Below are positions 1 to 6,240 of a stretch of DNA of 13,526 nucleotides, piece after piece. A program made the position numbers and the translations under genes. The notes beneath the pieces were generated by a model. It was not told where the DNA came from. It worked only from the letters and a program-made list of their open reading frames with translations, and ran no database searches. Position 1 is the first letter of the stretch. Each line of letters starts with the position of its first letter. This stretch comes from CAZXVU01 sp964644465 (lineage in GTDB: Bacteria > Chlamydiota > Chlamydiia > Chlamydiales > SM23-39). The stretch spans positions 1-13,526 of the forward strand of contig CAZXVU010000051.1 in NCBI GenBank assembly GCA_964644465.1. Reading direction: 5' to 3'.

Positions 1-1282
1 GGCCGAAGCCCGCGTGAGGGACGGATCCATATTCGCGCAGTTCGAGATACCACCAATATTCTTCCCGATTTAAGCCGAATTCGGAGATCTTCTTCTCGAG
101 GATGTCAAGCCGCTCTTCGCGCTGCGAGCCGCCGATGATCTCACCGATTTTGGGGACGAGAATATCCATAGCTGCCACAGTTTTACCGTCGGGATTGGAG
201 CGCATGTAGAACGCTTTGATTTGCGCGGGATAATCGGTGACGATGGTTGGTTTTTTGCAATATTCTTCAGCGAGATACCGCTCATGCTCCGATTGGAGAT
301 CGGTACCCCAGGCAACGGGAAATTCAAATTGCTTGGGTGCTTTTTTCAGAATTTCGATCGCTTGAGTATAAGGAATGTGGGCAAAGGGGGAAGAGGATAC
401 ATGCTGCAACCGCTCGAGAAGTCCTTTTTCAATGAACTTATCGAAGAATTCGAGGTCTTCCTTGCAATGTTCAAGAGCATATTGGACGCAGAATTTCAGA
501 TAGCTCTCAGCGCATTCCATATTGTCTTTTAGATCGGCAAAAGCCATTTCAGGCTCGATCATCCAAAATTCGGCAAGGTGGCGCGACGTGTTGGAGTTTT
601 CCGCGCGGAATGTGGGGCCAAAAGTATAAATATCAGAAAGCGCTAAGGCCATGATTTCTCCTTCGAGCTGGCCCGACACAGTGAGGAAAGCGGGTTTGCC
701 GAAGAAATCTTTCGTGTAATCGCTTTTTCCCGCTTCGAGTGTTGTGACGCGGAACATTTCGCCGCCCCCTTCGGCATCTGAGCCGGTGATCATGGGAGTA
801 TTGATATAAAGGAATCCGCGGTTCTGGAAAAAAAGGTGGGTTGCAAAAGCGAGCGCATTGCGGACTCTCATGACAGCGCCTTGCGTATTCGTGCGAGGGC
901 GCAGATGGGCAATCGTCCGAAGGAACTCAAACGTATGCCGTTTTTTCTGCAGAGGATATTTGGCCGGATCGCAAGCGCCGAAGACGTGAATTTCCGACGC
1001 GCGGAGCTCCAGTGCTTGATTTTTGCCAGGGCTTTCGACGAGCTCTCCAGTTGCAGAGAGCGAAGCGCCTGTGGCGAGTTGTTTCAAAGACTCTTGATAT
1101 CCGGGAATCGATGCATCGGCGATCACTTGCAAGTTTGCCAGAGTAGAACCGTCGTTGATTTCGATGAAGGCGAATGATTTTTGATCGCGGAGCGTCCTCA
1201 CCCAGCCGTAAAGAGTGATTTTTTTGCCGATCCAGTCGGAAGGGTTTTTGGCGTGGAGGATTTCTTTCAGTCTGATTTTCAT
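1..1282 (-). CDS. asnS: Asparaginyl-tRNA synthetase, C-terminus cut by window edge
   Basis: Charges tRNA-Asn with asparagine in the cytoplasm using ATP (class IIb aminoacyl-tRNA synthetase). The frame, read by translating the minus strand from ATG 1282, stays open for 427 codons to the window edge. Residues ~18-105 form the N-terminal OB-fold anticodon-binding domain (GWVRTLRDQK, FIEINDGST). The catalytic domain follows, with motif 2 recognisable as FRAENSNTSRHLAEFWMIEPE-type sequence (first part FRAENSNTSRHLAEF) and the Asn-type signature GGGEMF. The last visible residues, YGSVPHAGFG, are the start of motif 3, so only about 35-40 residues are missing compared with the ~466-residue E. coli enzyme. 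The start lies one base after the nfo stop, so translational coupling to nfo is likely; there is no clear Shine-Dalgarno. Chlamydiaceae lack AsnRS and make Asn-tRNA by GatCAB amidation, so presence here points to a non-Chlamydiaceae lineage. The truncation is an artefact of the window, not a pseudogene. Confidence 0.95.
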   Translation of the reverse strand, partial: MKIRLKEILHAKNPSDWIGKKITLYGWVRTLRDQKSFAFIEINDGSTLANLQVIADASIPGYQESLKQLATGASLSATGELVESPGKNQALELRASEIHVFGACDPAKYPLQKKRHTFEFLRTIAHLRPRTNTQGAVMRVRNALAFATHLFFQNRGFLYINTPMITGSDAEGGGEMFRVTTLEAGKSDYTKDFFGKPAFLTVSGQLEGEIMALALSDIYTFGPTFRAENSNTSRHLAEFWMIEPEMAFADLKDNMECAESYLKFCVQYALEHCKEDLEFFDKFIEKGLLERLQHVSSSPFAHIPYTQAIEILKKAPKQFEFPVAWGTDLQSEHERYLAEEYCKKPTIVTDYPAQIKAFYMRSNPDGKTVAAMDILVPKIGEIIGGSQREERLDILEKKISEFGLNREEYWWYLELREYGSVPHAGFG

Positions 1283-1283
1283 T

Positions 1284-2135
1284 TTATTCTGCGTAGTTGC
1301 GGAGGAGTTCAATTTCTTTTTTCCAAGCAGGAGGTCCATCGGGCGTCTCCAGGTATTTGGGTAAATGGCGTGTTTTCGGCGAGGTCATGAGAAAACGGAA
1401 GGGCTCATAGCCGATTTTTCCCTGCCCAATTTGGGCATGGCGGTCGACGCGGGAGCCGAGTTCTTTTGCGGAGTCGTTGAGATGGAAGGCGCAAAGGTAT
1501 TTCAGTCCGATTACGTCATCGAATTCTTGCAGTGTTTTTTTGATTCCTTCCTCGGTGCGTATGTCATAGCCTGCGACAAAAATATGGCACGTGTCGATGC
1601 AGACGCCAAGAGGAATTTTATGTTTCACATTTCCGATAATTGCAGCGATATGTTCGAAGCGATGTCCGACGCTCGTCCCTTGTCCAGCAGTGCATTCCAG
1701 AACAATGCGCGTGGGGCCCTTATTGATGAGCTCTTCCATCTCCAAGAGGCTTTCCGCAATGGTATGCAAACACTCGTCCAAAGAGCCGGTCGTTGCAGCG
1801 CCGGGATGGAAATTCATGTAGGGGATTTTCAGAAGATGGCACCGACAGAGCTCCTCTCTAAATGCTTTCCGGCTTTTTTGGAGCATTTCTGGATCGGGTG
1901 ATCCGAGGTTGATCAAATAACTATCGTGGCTCATCACCTCGCTGATGCCTGTCTCATCGAGAGTTTTCTCCCAAAGAGCGACCTCTTCTTTGGCGATCTT
2001 GCGGCCAGTCCATTGTTTTTGATTGCTGGTGAACAGCTGGATGGAAGTAGCGCCGATTTCTTTCCCTTCAAGGAGAGCGTTCGGAGCTCCGCCAGCTGCA
2101 GAAGTATGCGCGCCAATCCACAATTTCTTTGTCAT
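1284..2135 (-). CDS. nfo: Endonuclease IV (AP endonuclease)
   Basis: Cleaves the phosphodiester bond 5' of abasic sites and repairs blocked 3' ends in base-excision repair; metal-dependent TIM-barrel enzyme of the AP endonuclease 2 family. The 283-residue product matches the usual length (E. coli 285). All nine expected zinc ligands can be placed: His70 (SHDSYLINL), His110 (NFHPGA), Glu147 (LECTAGQGT), Asp181 and His184 (CIDTCHIFVAGYD), His218 (AFHLNDS), Asp231 and His233 (DRHAQIGQG) and Glu263 (LETPDG). The N-terminus GAHTSAAGG is also typical, which supports the ATG start. The gene follows rdgB after 24 bp and precedes asnS by one base, so it probably lies in a three-gene minus-strand unit. 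It can also have its own promoter (2145-2173). In C. trachomatis nfo (CT625) also sits near murJ and rpsD, as I recall. There is no Shine-Dalgarno before the ATG. Confidence 0.97.
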   Translation of the reverse strand: MTKKLWIGAHTSAAGGAPNALLEGKEIGATSIQLFTSNQKQWTGRKIAKEEVALWEKTLDETGISEVMSHDSYLINLGSPDPEMLQKSRKAFREELCRCHLLKIPYMNFHPGAATTGSLDECLHTIAESLLEMEELINKGPTRIVLECTAGQGTSVGHRFEHIAAIIGNVKHKIPLGVCIDTCHIFVAGYDIRTEEGIKKTLQEFDDVIGLKYLCAFHLNDSAKELGSRVDRHAQIGQGKIGYEPFRFLMTSPKTRHLPKYLETPDGPPAWKKEIELLRNYAE

Positions 2136-2144
2136 AATGAAACG

Positions 2145-2173
2145 ATTTTATAGGAGAGATCAGACTTTTTCAA
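2145..2173 (-). promoter_or_regulatory. Candidate promoter for nfo (-35/-10), within the rdgB tail
   Basis: On the minus strand TTGAAA (2173-2168), a 17-bp spacer and TAAAAT (2150-2145) resemble a housekeeping (sigma-66/70) promoter, 5/6 and 5/6 to consensus. The -35 box lies in the last codons of rdgB. The -10 ends only 9 bp from the nfo ATG, so a start site about 7 bp downstream would leave a 5' leader of 2-3 bases. Predicted from sequence only. Confidence 0.5.
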
Positions 2174-2702
2174 AGGATTTCTGAAAGGCTCCGTTCCATT
2201 CGGTAATGGGAGGCATTTCAGTAAAAGGATGGCTGTCGAGGAAAGCTTGGAAGGCGATCGCCCGGGCATTGAGGCGCTGAGGCTTTGCTTCTCCCAAAGT
2301 CGTCGTAGATCCATCGGGAAGAAAATTCGGATCGAAACCAAAACCCGCTCCTTTGGGGGAAACGATGGTTCCAGTGACTTGGCCGCGATAAACATAAACG
2401 GTATCGCCCTGGCGCTGTGCGAGGAGGACTGTCCAAACGGCTTTTTTGGTAATGGATTGATTGAGGGTATCCAAGTTCCATCGAATATGGATCCCAGGAG
2501 CTCCCCCTTCAATATCTAGGGAAGTATCTTCAACGAGGACCCCTTCCGGAACCTGGGAGGCTTTGTGAACTACAACTGTAAGAGGGTCAGCCTCAACTTC
2601 ATCGAGATCCAGCCAAATAGGATTAAGGACAATTTCCGCTTCGGCAAAGAGTTCGCGAAACTCGTCAAATTTATCTTTATTGCTGGTACATAAGTAGTTC
2701 AT
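2160..2702 (-). CDS. ITPA/Ham1-family NTP pyrophosphatase, divergent
   Basis: Ham1/ITPA/RdgB family enzymes hydrolyse ITP, XTP and their deoxy forms to monophosphates plus PPi, keeping damaged purines out of nucleic acids. The 180-residue product has the phosphate/metal motifs: TSNKDKFDEF (6-15), Glu35 in LDLDEV, Lys47, VLVEDTSL (55-62, Asp59) and GFGFDPNFLPDG (120-131, Asp124). It is closer to the eukaryote-type ITPA than to bacterial RdgB: PGIHIRWNLDTL (69-80) parallels human PGPYIKWFLEKL, and YRGQVTGTIVSPKG (105-118) parallels FRGRTSGRIVAPRG. The Ser-His-Arg motif that contacts the base in family members aligns to Ala148-Ile149-Ala150 here, so substrate choice may differ. Family assignment is firm; the exact substrate is not, hence no gene symbol (rdgB would be the conventional name). 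First gene of a probable rdgB-nfo-asnS unit, divergent from murJ; no Shine-Dalgarno is visible before the ATG. Confidence 0.88.
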   Translation of the reverse strand: MNYLCTSNKDKFDEFRELFAEAEIVLNPIWLDLDEVEADPLTVVVHKASQVPEGVLVEDTSLDIEGGAPGIHIRWNLDTLNQSITKKAVWTVLLAQRQGDTVYVYRGQVTGTIVSPKGAGFGFDPNFLPDGSTTTLGEAKPQRLNARAIAFQAFLDSHPFTEMPPITEWNGAFQKSFEKV

Positions 2703-2708
2703 AACTTT

Positions 2709-2737
2709 ATTTTATCAGTTTGTGATTAGTTTATAAA
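2709..2737 (-). promoter_or_regulatory. Possible promoter for the rdgB-like gene
   Basis: In the very AT-rich 109-bp divergent region, the minus strand holds TTTATA (2737-2732), a 17-bp spacer and TAAAAT (2714-2709). The -35 matches only 4/6. The -10 ends 6 bp before the ATG, so this promoter would give a transcript starting at or next to the start codon. Other AT-rich hexamers nearby (for example TATAAA 2737-2732 region read on plus) make the choice uncertain. Confidence 0.28.
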
Positions 2738-2773
2738 TTTTAAAGAATATTTTATTTAATAATGGGATAATTC

Positions 2774-2802
2774 TTGGCTGTGCTCCAGGAAAAGAGTAAG
2801 AT
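2774..2802 (+). promoter_or_regulatory. Candidate promoter for murJ
   Basis: TTGGCT (2774-2779), a 17-bp spacer and TAAGAT (2797-2802) form a plausible housekeeping promoter on the plus strand. The -10 ends 9 bp before the murJ ATG at 2812, which implies a leader of only a few bases, and no Shine-Dalgarno precedes the ATG. A purine-rich AGGAAAAGAG lies about 15-20 bp upstream of the start, too far and partly inside the promoter to act as a ribosome-binding site. Confidence 0.45.
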
Positions 2803-2811
2803 ATTTTTCTT

Positions 2812-4374
2812 ATGGATACAGCCCATTCCGTTCTACGATCTGCTAGACACTTTTTTGCTGGGACCTTCTTGAGCCGCATCAGCGGCATGGCCCGCGATAT
2901 TGCGATGGCGTTTTGCTTTGGAAGCGCCCCTGAAATCGCCGCTTTCATGGTTGCCTACCGCCTTGCGAATCTTTTCCGCCGCCTCTTTGGAGAGGGGAAT
3001 CTGCAGGCTGGATTCGTCCCTCATTTCGAGAGCGCCAGATCGGAAAGCATGCAGCGCGCCTGTTTGTTTTATCGAGATACGGCTTTCTCTTTAGGACTCG
3101 TTCTTTTAGGACTCGTGGGGCTCATCGAATTGATCCTTTTTGGGACCCATTATTGGGCGGGTGATGATTGGAAAAGGATCATCGAGCTTGCCATGTGGAT
3201 GGTGCCGGGGCTTTTTTTTATCTGCCTTTATGGGCTGAACAGCTCGCTGTTGCTGTGTCAGAAAAAAAACTTTTTGCCCGCAGTCGCTCCTGTTTTTTTC
3301 AATTTTGTTTGGATTGGCGCTGTTTTTCTGATCTGGGAACTTCCCAGAGATGCGGCTGTAAAATGGCTGGCGATTTCTGTAACAGCGGCTTTTGCTGCTC
3401 AGTGGATCGCAACAGCGTGGGCTGAACGGCGCCTTATGGGTGAATTTATCGGGTTGAAAGAATGGTTTAAGCCGAAGCTTTTTTCCCAGGAGTGGAAAGC
3501 TCTTTTAAAGCCGCTCAGTTTAGGAATTATCGGAATTGGCGCCGTACAGTTCAACAGCGCGCTCGATGCGATTTTCGCCCGCATCGCCGATCCTGCTGGC
3601 CCTGCTTTTCTTTGGTATGCGATCCGGATTGAACAGTTGCCCCTGGCGCTTTTCGGCATTGCCTTATCTGGCGCGCTGCTCCCTCCTTTAGCAAGAGCCA
3701 TGCGACAGGAAAATCTTTTGCTTTACCGCCAATTGCTGCAATCTTCTTTGCGTCATAGCGCGGCGCTGATGCTCTTTTGCACATTTGGAATTTTGGCCTT
3801 GGGCGGAGTGGGAATCAATCTGTTATATGGACATGGGGATTTCAGCCCAACTGATGTCAATGAAACGCTTTTTTGTCTGTGGGGATATGGGATCGGTTTA
3901 GTGCCATCCGTTTTTGTCCTTCTTCTTGCAGGCGGTTTCTACGCTCAAAAAAACTACCGGATCCCTACGATTGCATCTCTTATTTCAGTCGGCGTGAATG
4001 TCGCACTAAATGCTTTTTTTGTTTTTGGCCTTGGATGGGGTGCAGTTAGCATCGCGATTGCCACATCGGCCAGCGCTTTTCTCAATGCTGCCATCTTGGC
4101 CATCGGTCTTAGAAATCAGATCGGAGAAGTTTTTGGGGGTGGATTTTGGAGATTCTTTTTGAGGATGTCTTTGGCCTGCATTTTCCCTGCAGCAGCGGCC
4201 TCTCAAATCGGCCATCTTTGGATGGGAGGTTCATTCCCAAGAGATTTCTCAGTACAAATTCTCCAATGCGCTTCTTTAACAGCCATCTATCTTGCCGGTG
4301 TTCTCCTTCTTTCCTGGAGATTTGGCCTCAAAGAATTTGGGAAAATCATTCAGAAAAAACCTTTGTTAGATTAG
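2812..4374 (+). CDS. murJ: Lipid II flippase MurJ (MviN)
   Basis: Moves lipid II across the inner membrane for peptidoglycan assembly, which chlamydiae use at the division septum. The 520-residue product is hydrophobic throughout, consistent with the ~14 transmembrane helices of the MOP-superfamily MurJ fold and with family length (E. coli 511). SRISGMARDIAM (21-32) and LFRRLFGEGNLQAGFVP (54-70) match the family N-terminus and place the cavity arginines at Arg22, Arg28 and Arg56 (E. coli Arg18, Arg24, Arg52); YAIRIEQLPLALFGIAL carries Arg272 (E. coli Arg270). The E. coli Asp39 position is Ala43 here. The ATG at 2812 fits the usual short N-terminal tail. The gene is alone on this strand, divergent from the rdgB-like gene, and its 3' end faces rpsD with a terminator hairpin between them. 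Identity is firm; the effect of the Asp-to-Ala change is unknown. Confidence 0.95.
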   Translation: MDTAHSVLRSARHFFAGTFLSRISGMARDIAMAFCFGSAPEIAAFMVAYRLANLFRRLFGEGNLQAGFVPHFESARSESMQRACLFYRDTAFSLGLVLLGLVGLIELILFGTHYWAGDDWKRIIELAMWMVPGLFFICLYGLNSSLLLCQKKNFLPAVAPVFFNFVWIGAVFLIWELPRDAAVKWLAISVTAAFAAQWIATAWAERRLMGEFIGLKEWFKPKLFSQEWKALLKPLSLGIIGIGAVQFNSALDAIFARIADPAGPAFLWYAIRIEQLPLALFGIALSGALLPPLARAMRQENLLLYRQLLQSSLRHSAALMLFCTFGILALGGVGINLLYGHGDFSPTDVNETLFCLWGYGIGLVPSVFVLLLAGGFYAQKNYRIPTIASLISVGVNVALNAFFVFGLGWGAVSIAIATSASAFLNAAILAIGLRNQIGEVFGGGFWRFFLRMSLACIFPAAAASQIGHLWMGGSFPRDFSVQILQCASLTAIYLAGVLLLSWRFGLKEFGKIIQKKPLLD

Positions 4375-4414
4375 GCTTTCTCTCCATTTTTTATGGGGGC
4401 TTAACAGGAAAAGA

Positions 4415-4435
4415 GGCTCCCCGCTTGGGGGAGCC
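4415..4435 (-). terminator. Rho-independent terminator of rpsD, probably bidirectional with murJ
   Basis: A perfect 8-bp GC-rich stem, GGCTCCCC (4415-4422) with GGGGAGCC (4428-4435), closes a 5-base loop. Read on the minus strand it begins 9 bp after the rpsD stop and is followed by TCTTTTCC, a fair U-tract. On the plus strand it lies 40 bp after the murJ stop and is followed by ATATTCTTATT, a weaker tail. It fills the convergent murJ/rpsD gap (4375-4444). Confidence 0.85.
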
Positions 4436-4444
4436 ATATTCTTA

Positions 4445-5065
4445 TTAGGATGTGTGGGAGATGAACTCGCACACGAGCGGAATATTGATAGGAAGCGGGA
4501 TCGGGATTTGCTCCATTTGAGGAGTTGTAATCAGCTTGCCTGAAAACTTATCTCCTTCCAGAGCGAGGTATTCAGGAATTTCCCTGCCGATATTTTCTTG
4601 GGCCGCAAGAATCGGTTTCATCTGGCGGGAAGAAGAGCGGATGGAAATTGTCTGTCCTGGGCGTACCAGGAATGAGCGTCGGTCCACTTTCTTGCCGTCG
4701 ACTTGGATGTGTCCGTGGGAGACGAGCTGCTGTGCGCCAAAAATGGAAGAAGCGAAGCGCAGGCGATAAACCATGTTATCGAGGCGGCACTCGAGCTGTT
4801 CCAAGAAGAGGTGGGCAGTATTGCCTTTTCTCTCGAGAGCTTTTCTGTATGCGTTGACAAGCTGTTTCTGGCTGATCATGCCATAGACGGCTTTGAGTTT
4901 CTGGCGCTCTTCTAGCTGGGCGCCGAAATCTGATTTTTTCTTCCGTTTTGCACCGTGCATTCCAGGCGGGTTTTGCTTATGGAGCATCGGATTGCGCGCT
5001 TTGCCGAAAATGTTAGCAGCAAATCTGCGGGCGATGCGGTTTTTAGGACCTCTGTAACGAGCCAT
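4445..5065 (-). CDS. rpsD: 30S ribosomal protein uS4
   Basis: Primary binder of 16S rRNA that nucleates 30S body assembly. The 206-residue product matches bacterial uS4 length. The N-terminal domain (MARYRGPKNRIARRFAANIF, then GKARNPMLHKQNPPGMHG) has no cysteines, so this is the zinc-free C-minus form. The S4 RNA-binding domain spans roughly 92-155 (CRLDNMVYRLRFASS, HGHIQVDGKKVDRRS, VRPGQ). The C-terminus IPLPINIPLVCEF is typical. GGAG lies 5-6 bases before the ATG (minus strand, 5074-5071), supporting the start. Unlike in E. coli, where rpsD sits in the alpha operon, it is a single-gene unit here, with its own promoter and terminator, divergent from trhO; C. trachomatis also has rpsD beside the yceA gene, as I recall. 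Confidence 0.98.
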   Translation of the reverse strand: MARYRGPKNRIARRFAANIFGKARNPMLHKQNPPGMHGAKRKKKSDFGAQLEERQKLKAVYGMISQKQLVNAYRKALERKGNTAHLFLEQLECRLDNMVYRLRFASSIFGAQQLVSHGHIQVDGKKVDRRSFLVRPGQTISIRSSSRQMKPILAAQENIGREIPEYLALEGDKFSGKLITTPQMEQIPIPLPINIPLVCEFISHTS

Positions 5066-5101
5066 TGTTTCTCCGAAAAAAGAGTTCGATTAAAGCAAAG
5101 C

Positions 5102-5131
5102 AGTGTAGCTCAAGATCGATTTTTTGAACAA
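5102..5131 (-). promoter_or_regulatory. Candidate promoter for rpsD
   Basis: On the minus strand TTGTTC (5131-5126), an 18-bp spacer and TACACT (5107-5102) form a moderate housekeeping promoter. Transcription would begin near 5095, giving a leader of about 30 bases that contains the GGAG ribosome-binding site. This conventional layout contrasts with the promoters proposed here for rdgB, nfo, murJ and trhO. Confidence 0.4.
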
Positions 5132-5162
5132 GAGCGAAAACTCTCAAAATTTTTCTTGCATA

Positions 5163-5191
5163 TTGAAAGGATCTCATTTTTGGTATATAAA
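5163..5191 (+). promoter_or_regulatory. Candidate promoter for trhO
   Basis: TTGAAA (5163-5168), a 17-bp spacer and TATAAA (5186-5191) give 5/6 plus 5/6 consensus matches. The register can also be read as an extended -10, TGGTATATA (5181-5189). Either way the -10 lies 10-12 bp before the trhO ATG at 5202, so the mRNA leader would be only a few bases and there is no Shine-Dalgarno. The same TGGTATAT core occurs upstream of the lipoprotein gene at 9147. Confidence 0.55.
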
Positions 5192-5201
5192 TGATGCCTC
5201 T

Positions 5202-6140
5202 ATGGATTATTGTGTTCTAGCCTACTATTCCATCATCCCGATTGAAGATCCTCATGCCGAGGTGGCCCGCCATCATGAGTTCTTCCGTACCCGCGATTTC
5301 AAAGGAAGAATTTACATTTCTGAAGAGGGGATCAACGGCCAGGCCAGCGGACTTGCCGCTCATGCGGAAGAATATATCGCCTGGATGCAGGCCGACCCCC
5401 GTTTTCAAAAAATGCCTTTTAAAATCCACAGATCGGCAGAGCACGCATACCCGAAAATGACTGTGAAATATCGGAAACAGCTCGTTGCGATCGACTGCCA
5501 GGTCGACTTTTCCGACAGGGGAGAACATGTTTCTCCGGACGAATGGAAAAAGATGCTTGAAGAAAGAGATGCCGAGACGCTTGTGTTGGACGTCCGCAAT
5601 GATTATGAATGGCAAGTCGGCCATTTCGAAGGCTCCGAACTGCCCAAGCTGGAGACGTTCCGGGAGTTCCCATCCTATGCAAAACAGCTGAAAGAAGAGC
5701 GGGATCCCAAGAAGACGGCCGTCATGATGTATTGTACTGGAGGAATCCGGTGCGAATACTTTTCGGCTGTATTGAAGAAAGAGGGATTTGAAAAGGTCTA
5801 TCAGCTCGATGGCGGGATCATCAATTATGGCCTTGAGAAAGGATCGGAACACTGGAAGGGGAACCTCTTTGTCTTCGACGATCGCCTCGTCGTACCTCTA
5901 GGGGAAGAAAAAGAAGAGCCGATCAGCACATGCACGCATTGCAACAAGAAACATGATGTCTATTACAATTGCGCCAATATGGACTGCAATCATCTCTTTG
6001 TCTGCTGCACCGACTGTTTAAAGGGGCATAAAGGGTGCTGTTCTTCGGAATGCGAACAAGAAAACCGGATCCGCCCTTATCATCAGGATGGAAGCTCCAA
6101 GCCTTTCCGCAAATGGGACCATCAAGAAAAGCTCGCCTGG
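5202..6140 (+). CDS. trhO: tRNA uridine(34) hydroxylase TrhO (YceA, rhodanese fold), 3' end lost in gap
   Basis: TrhO enzymes hydroxylate U34 of certain tRNAs to 5-hydroxyuridine with O2, affecting wobble decoding. The 313 visible residues comprise an N-terminal TrhO domain (GRIYISEEGINGQASG, 35-50), then a rhodanese domain (VLDVRNDYEWQVGHFEGS, 128-145) with the catalytic loop YCTGGIRCE and active Cys178 (E. coli Cys179). A cysteine-rich tail follows: CTHC (244-247), Cys257, Cys262, CCTDC (268-272), CC (279-280) and Cys284, probably metal-binding or structural. I chose ATG 5202 because LAYYSIIPIEDP is the family N-terminus and the in-frame ATG at 5124 lies upstream of the promoter. Only about 10-20 residues should be missing before the stop, which is hidden by the N run. 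Divergent from rpsD. The truncation comes from the assembly gap, not a mutation. Confidence 0.95.
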
Positions 6141-6240
6141 NNNNNNNNNNNNNNNNNNNNNNNNNNNNNNNNNNNNNNNNNNNNNNNNNNNNNNNNNNNN
6201 NNNNNNNNNNNNNNNNNNNNNNNNNNNNNNNNNNNNNNNN
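6141..6240. other. Assembly gap (100 N)
   Basis: Exactly 100 N bases, the usual placeholder for a gap of unknown length. It removes the 3' end of trhO and the 5' end of the SNF2 helicase gene. Because chlamydial SNF2 proteins I recall are about 1,100-1,200 residues and 830 remain, the true gap is likely nearer 1 kb than 100 bp. Any reading frame drawn across it is meaningless. Confidence 0.98.

Noticed and set aside
836..2153. Long plus-strand frames opposite asnS and nfo (for example 1365-1901)
   Set aside because: They are antisense shadows of strongly conserved genes, without ribosome-binding sites or recognisable domains.
5124..5201. Upstream in-frame ATG at 5124 as the trhO start
   Set aside because: It lies upstream of the best promoter and inside the rpsD promoter region, and the added residues do not resemble the TrhO N-terminus, which begins naturally at 5202.
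5191..5220. Nine-codon upstream frame (ATG 5191, MMPLWIIVF) overlapping the trhO start
   Set aside because: It would begin in the -10 box, upstream of the predicted transcription start, so it is unlikely to be in the mRNA.
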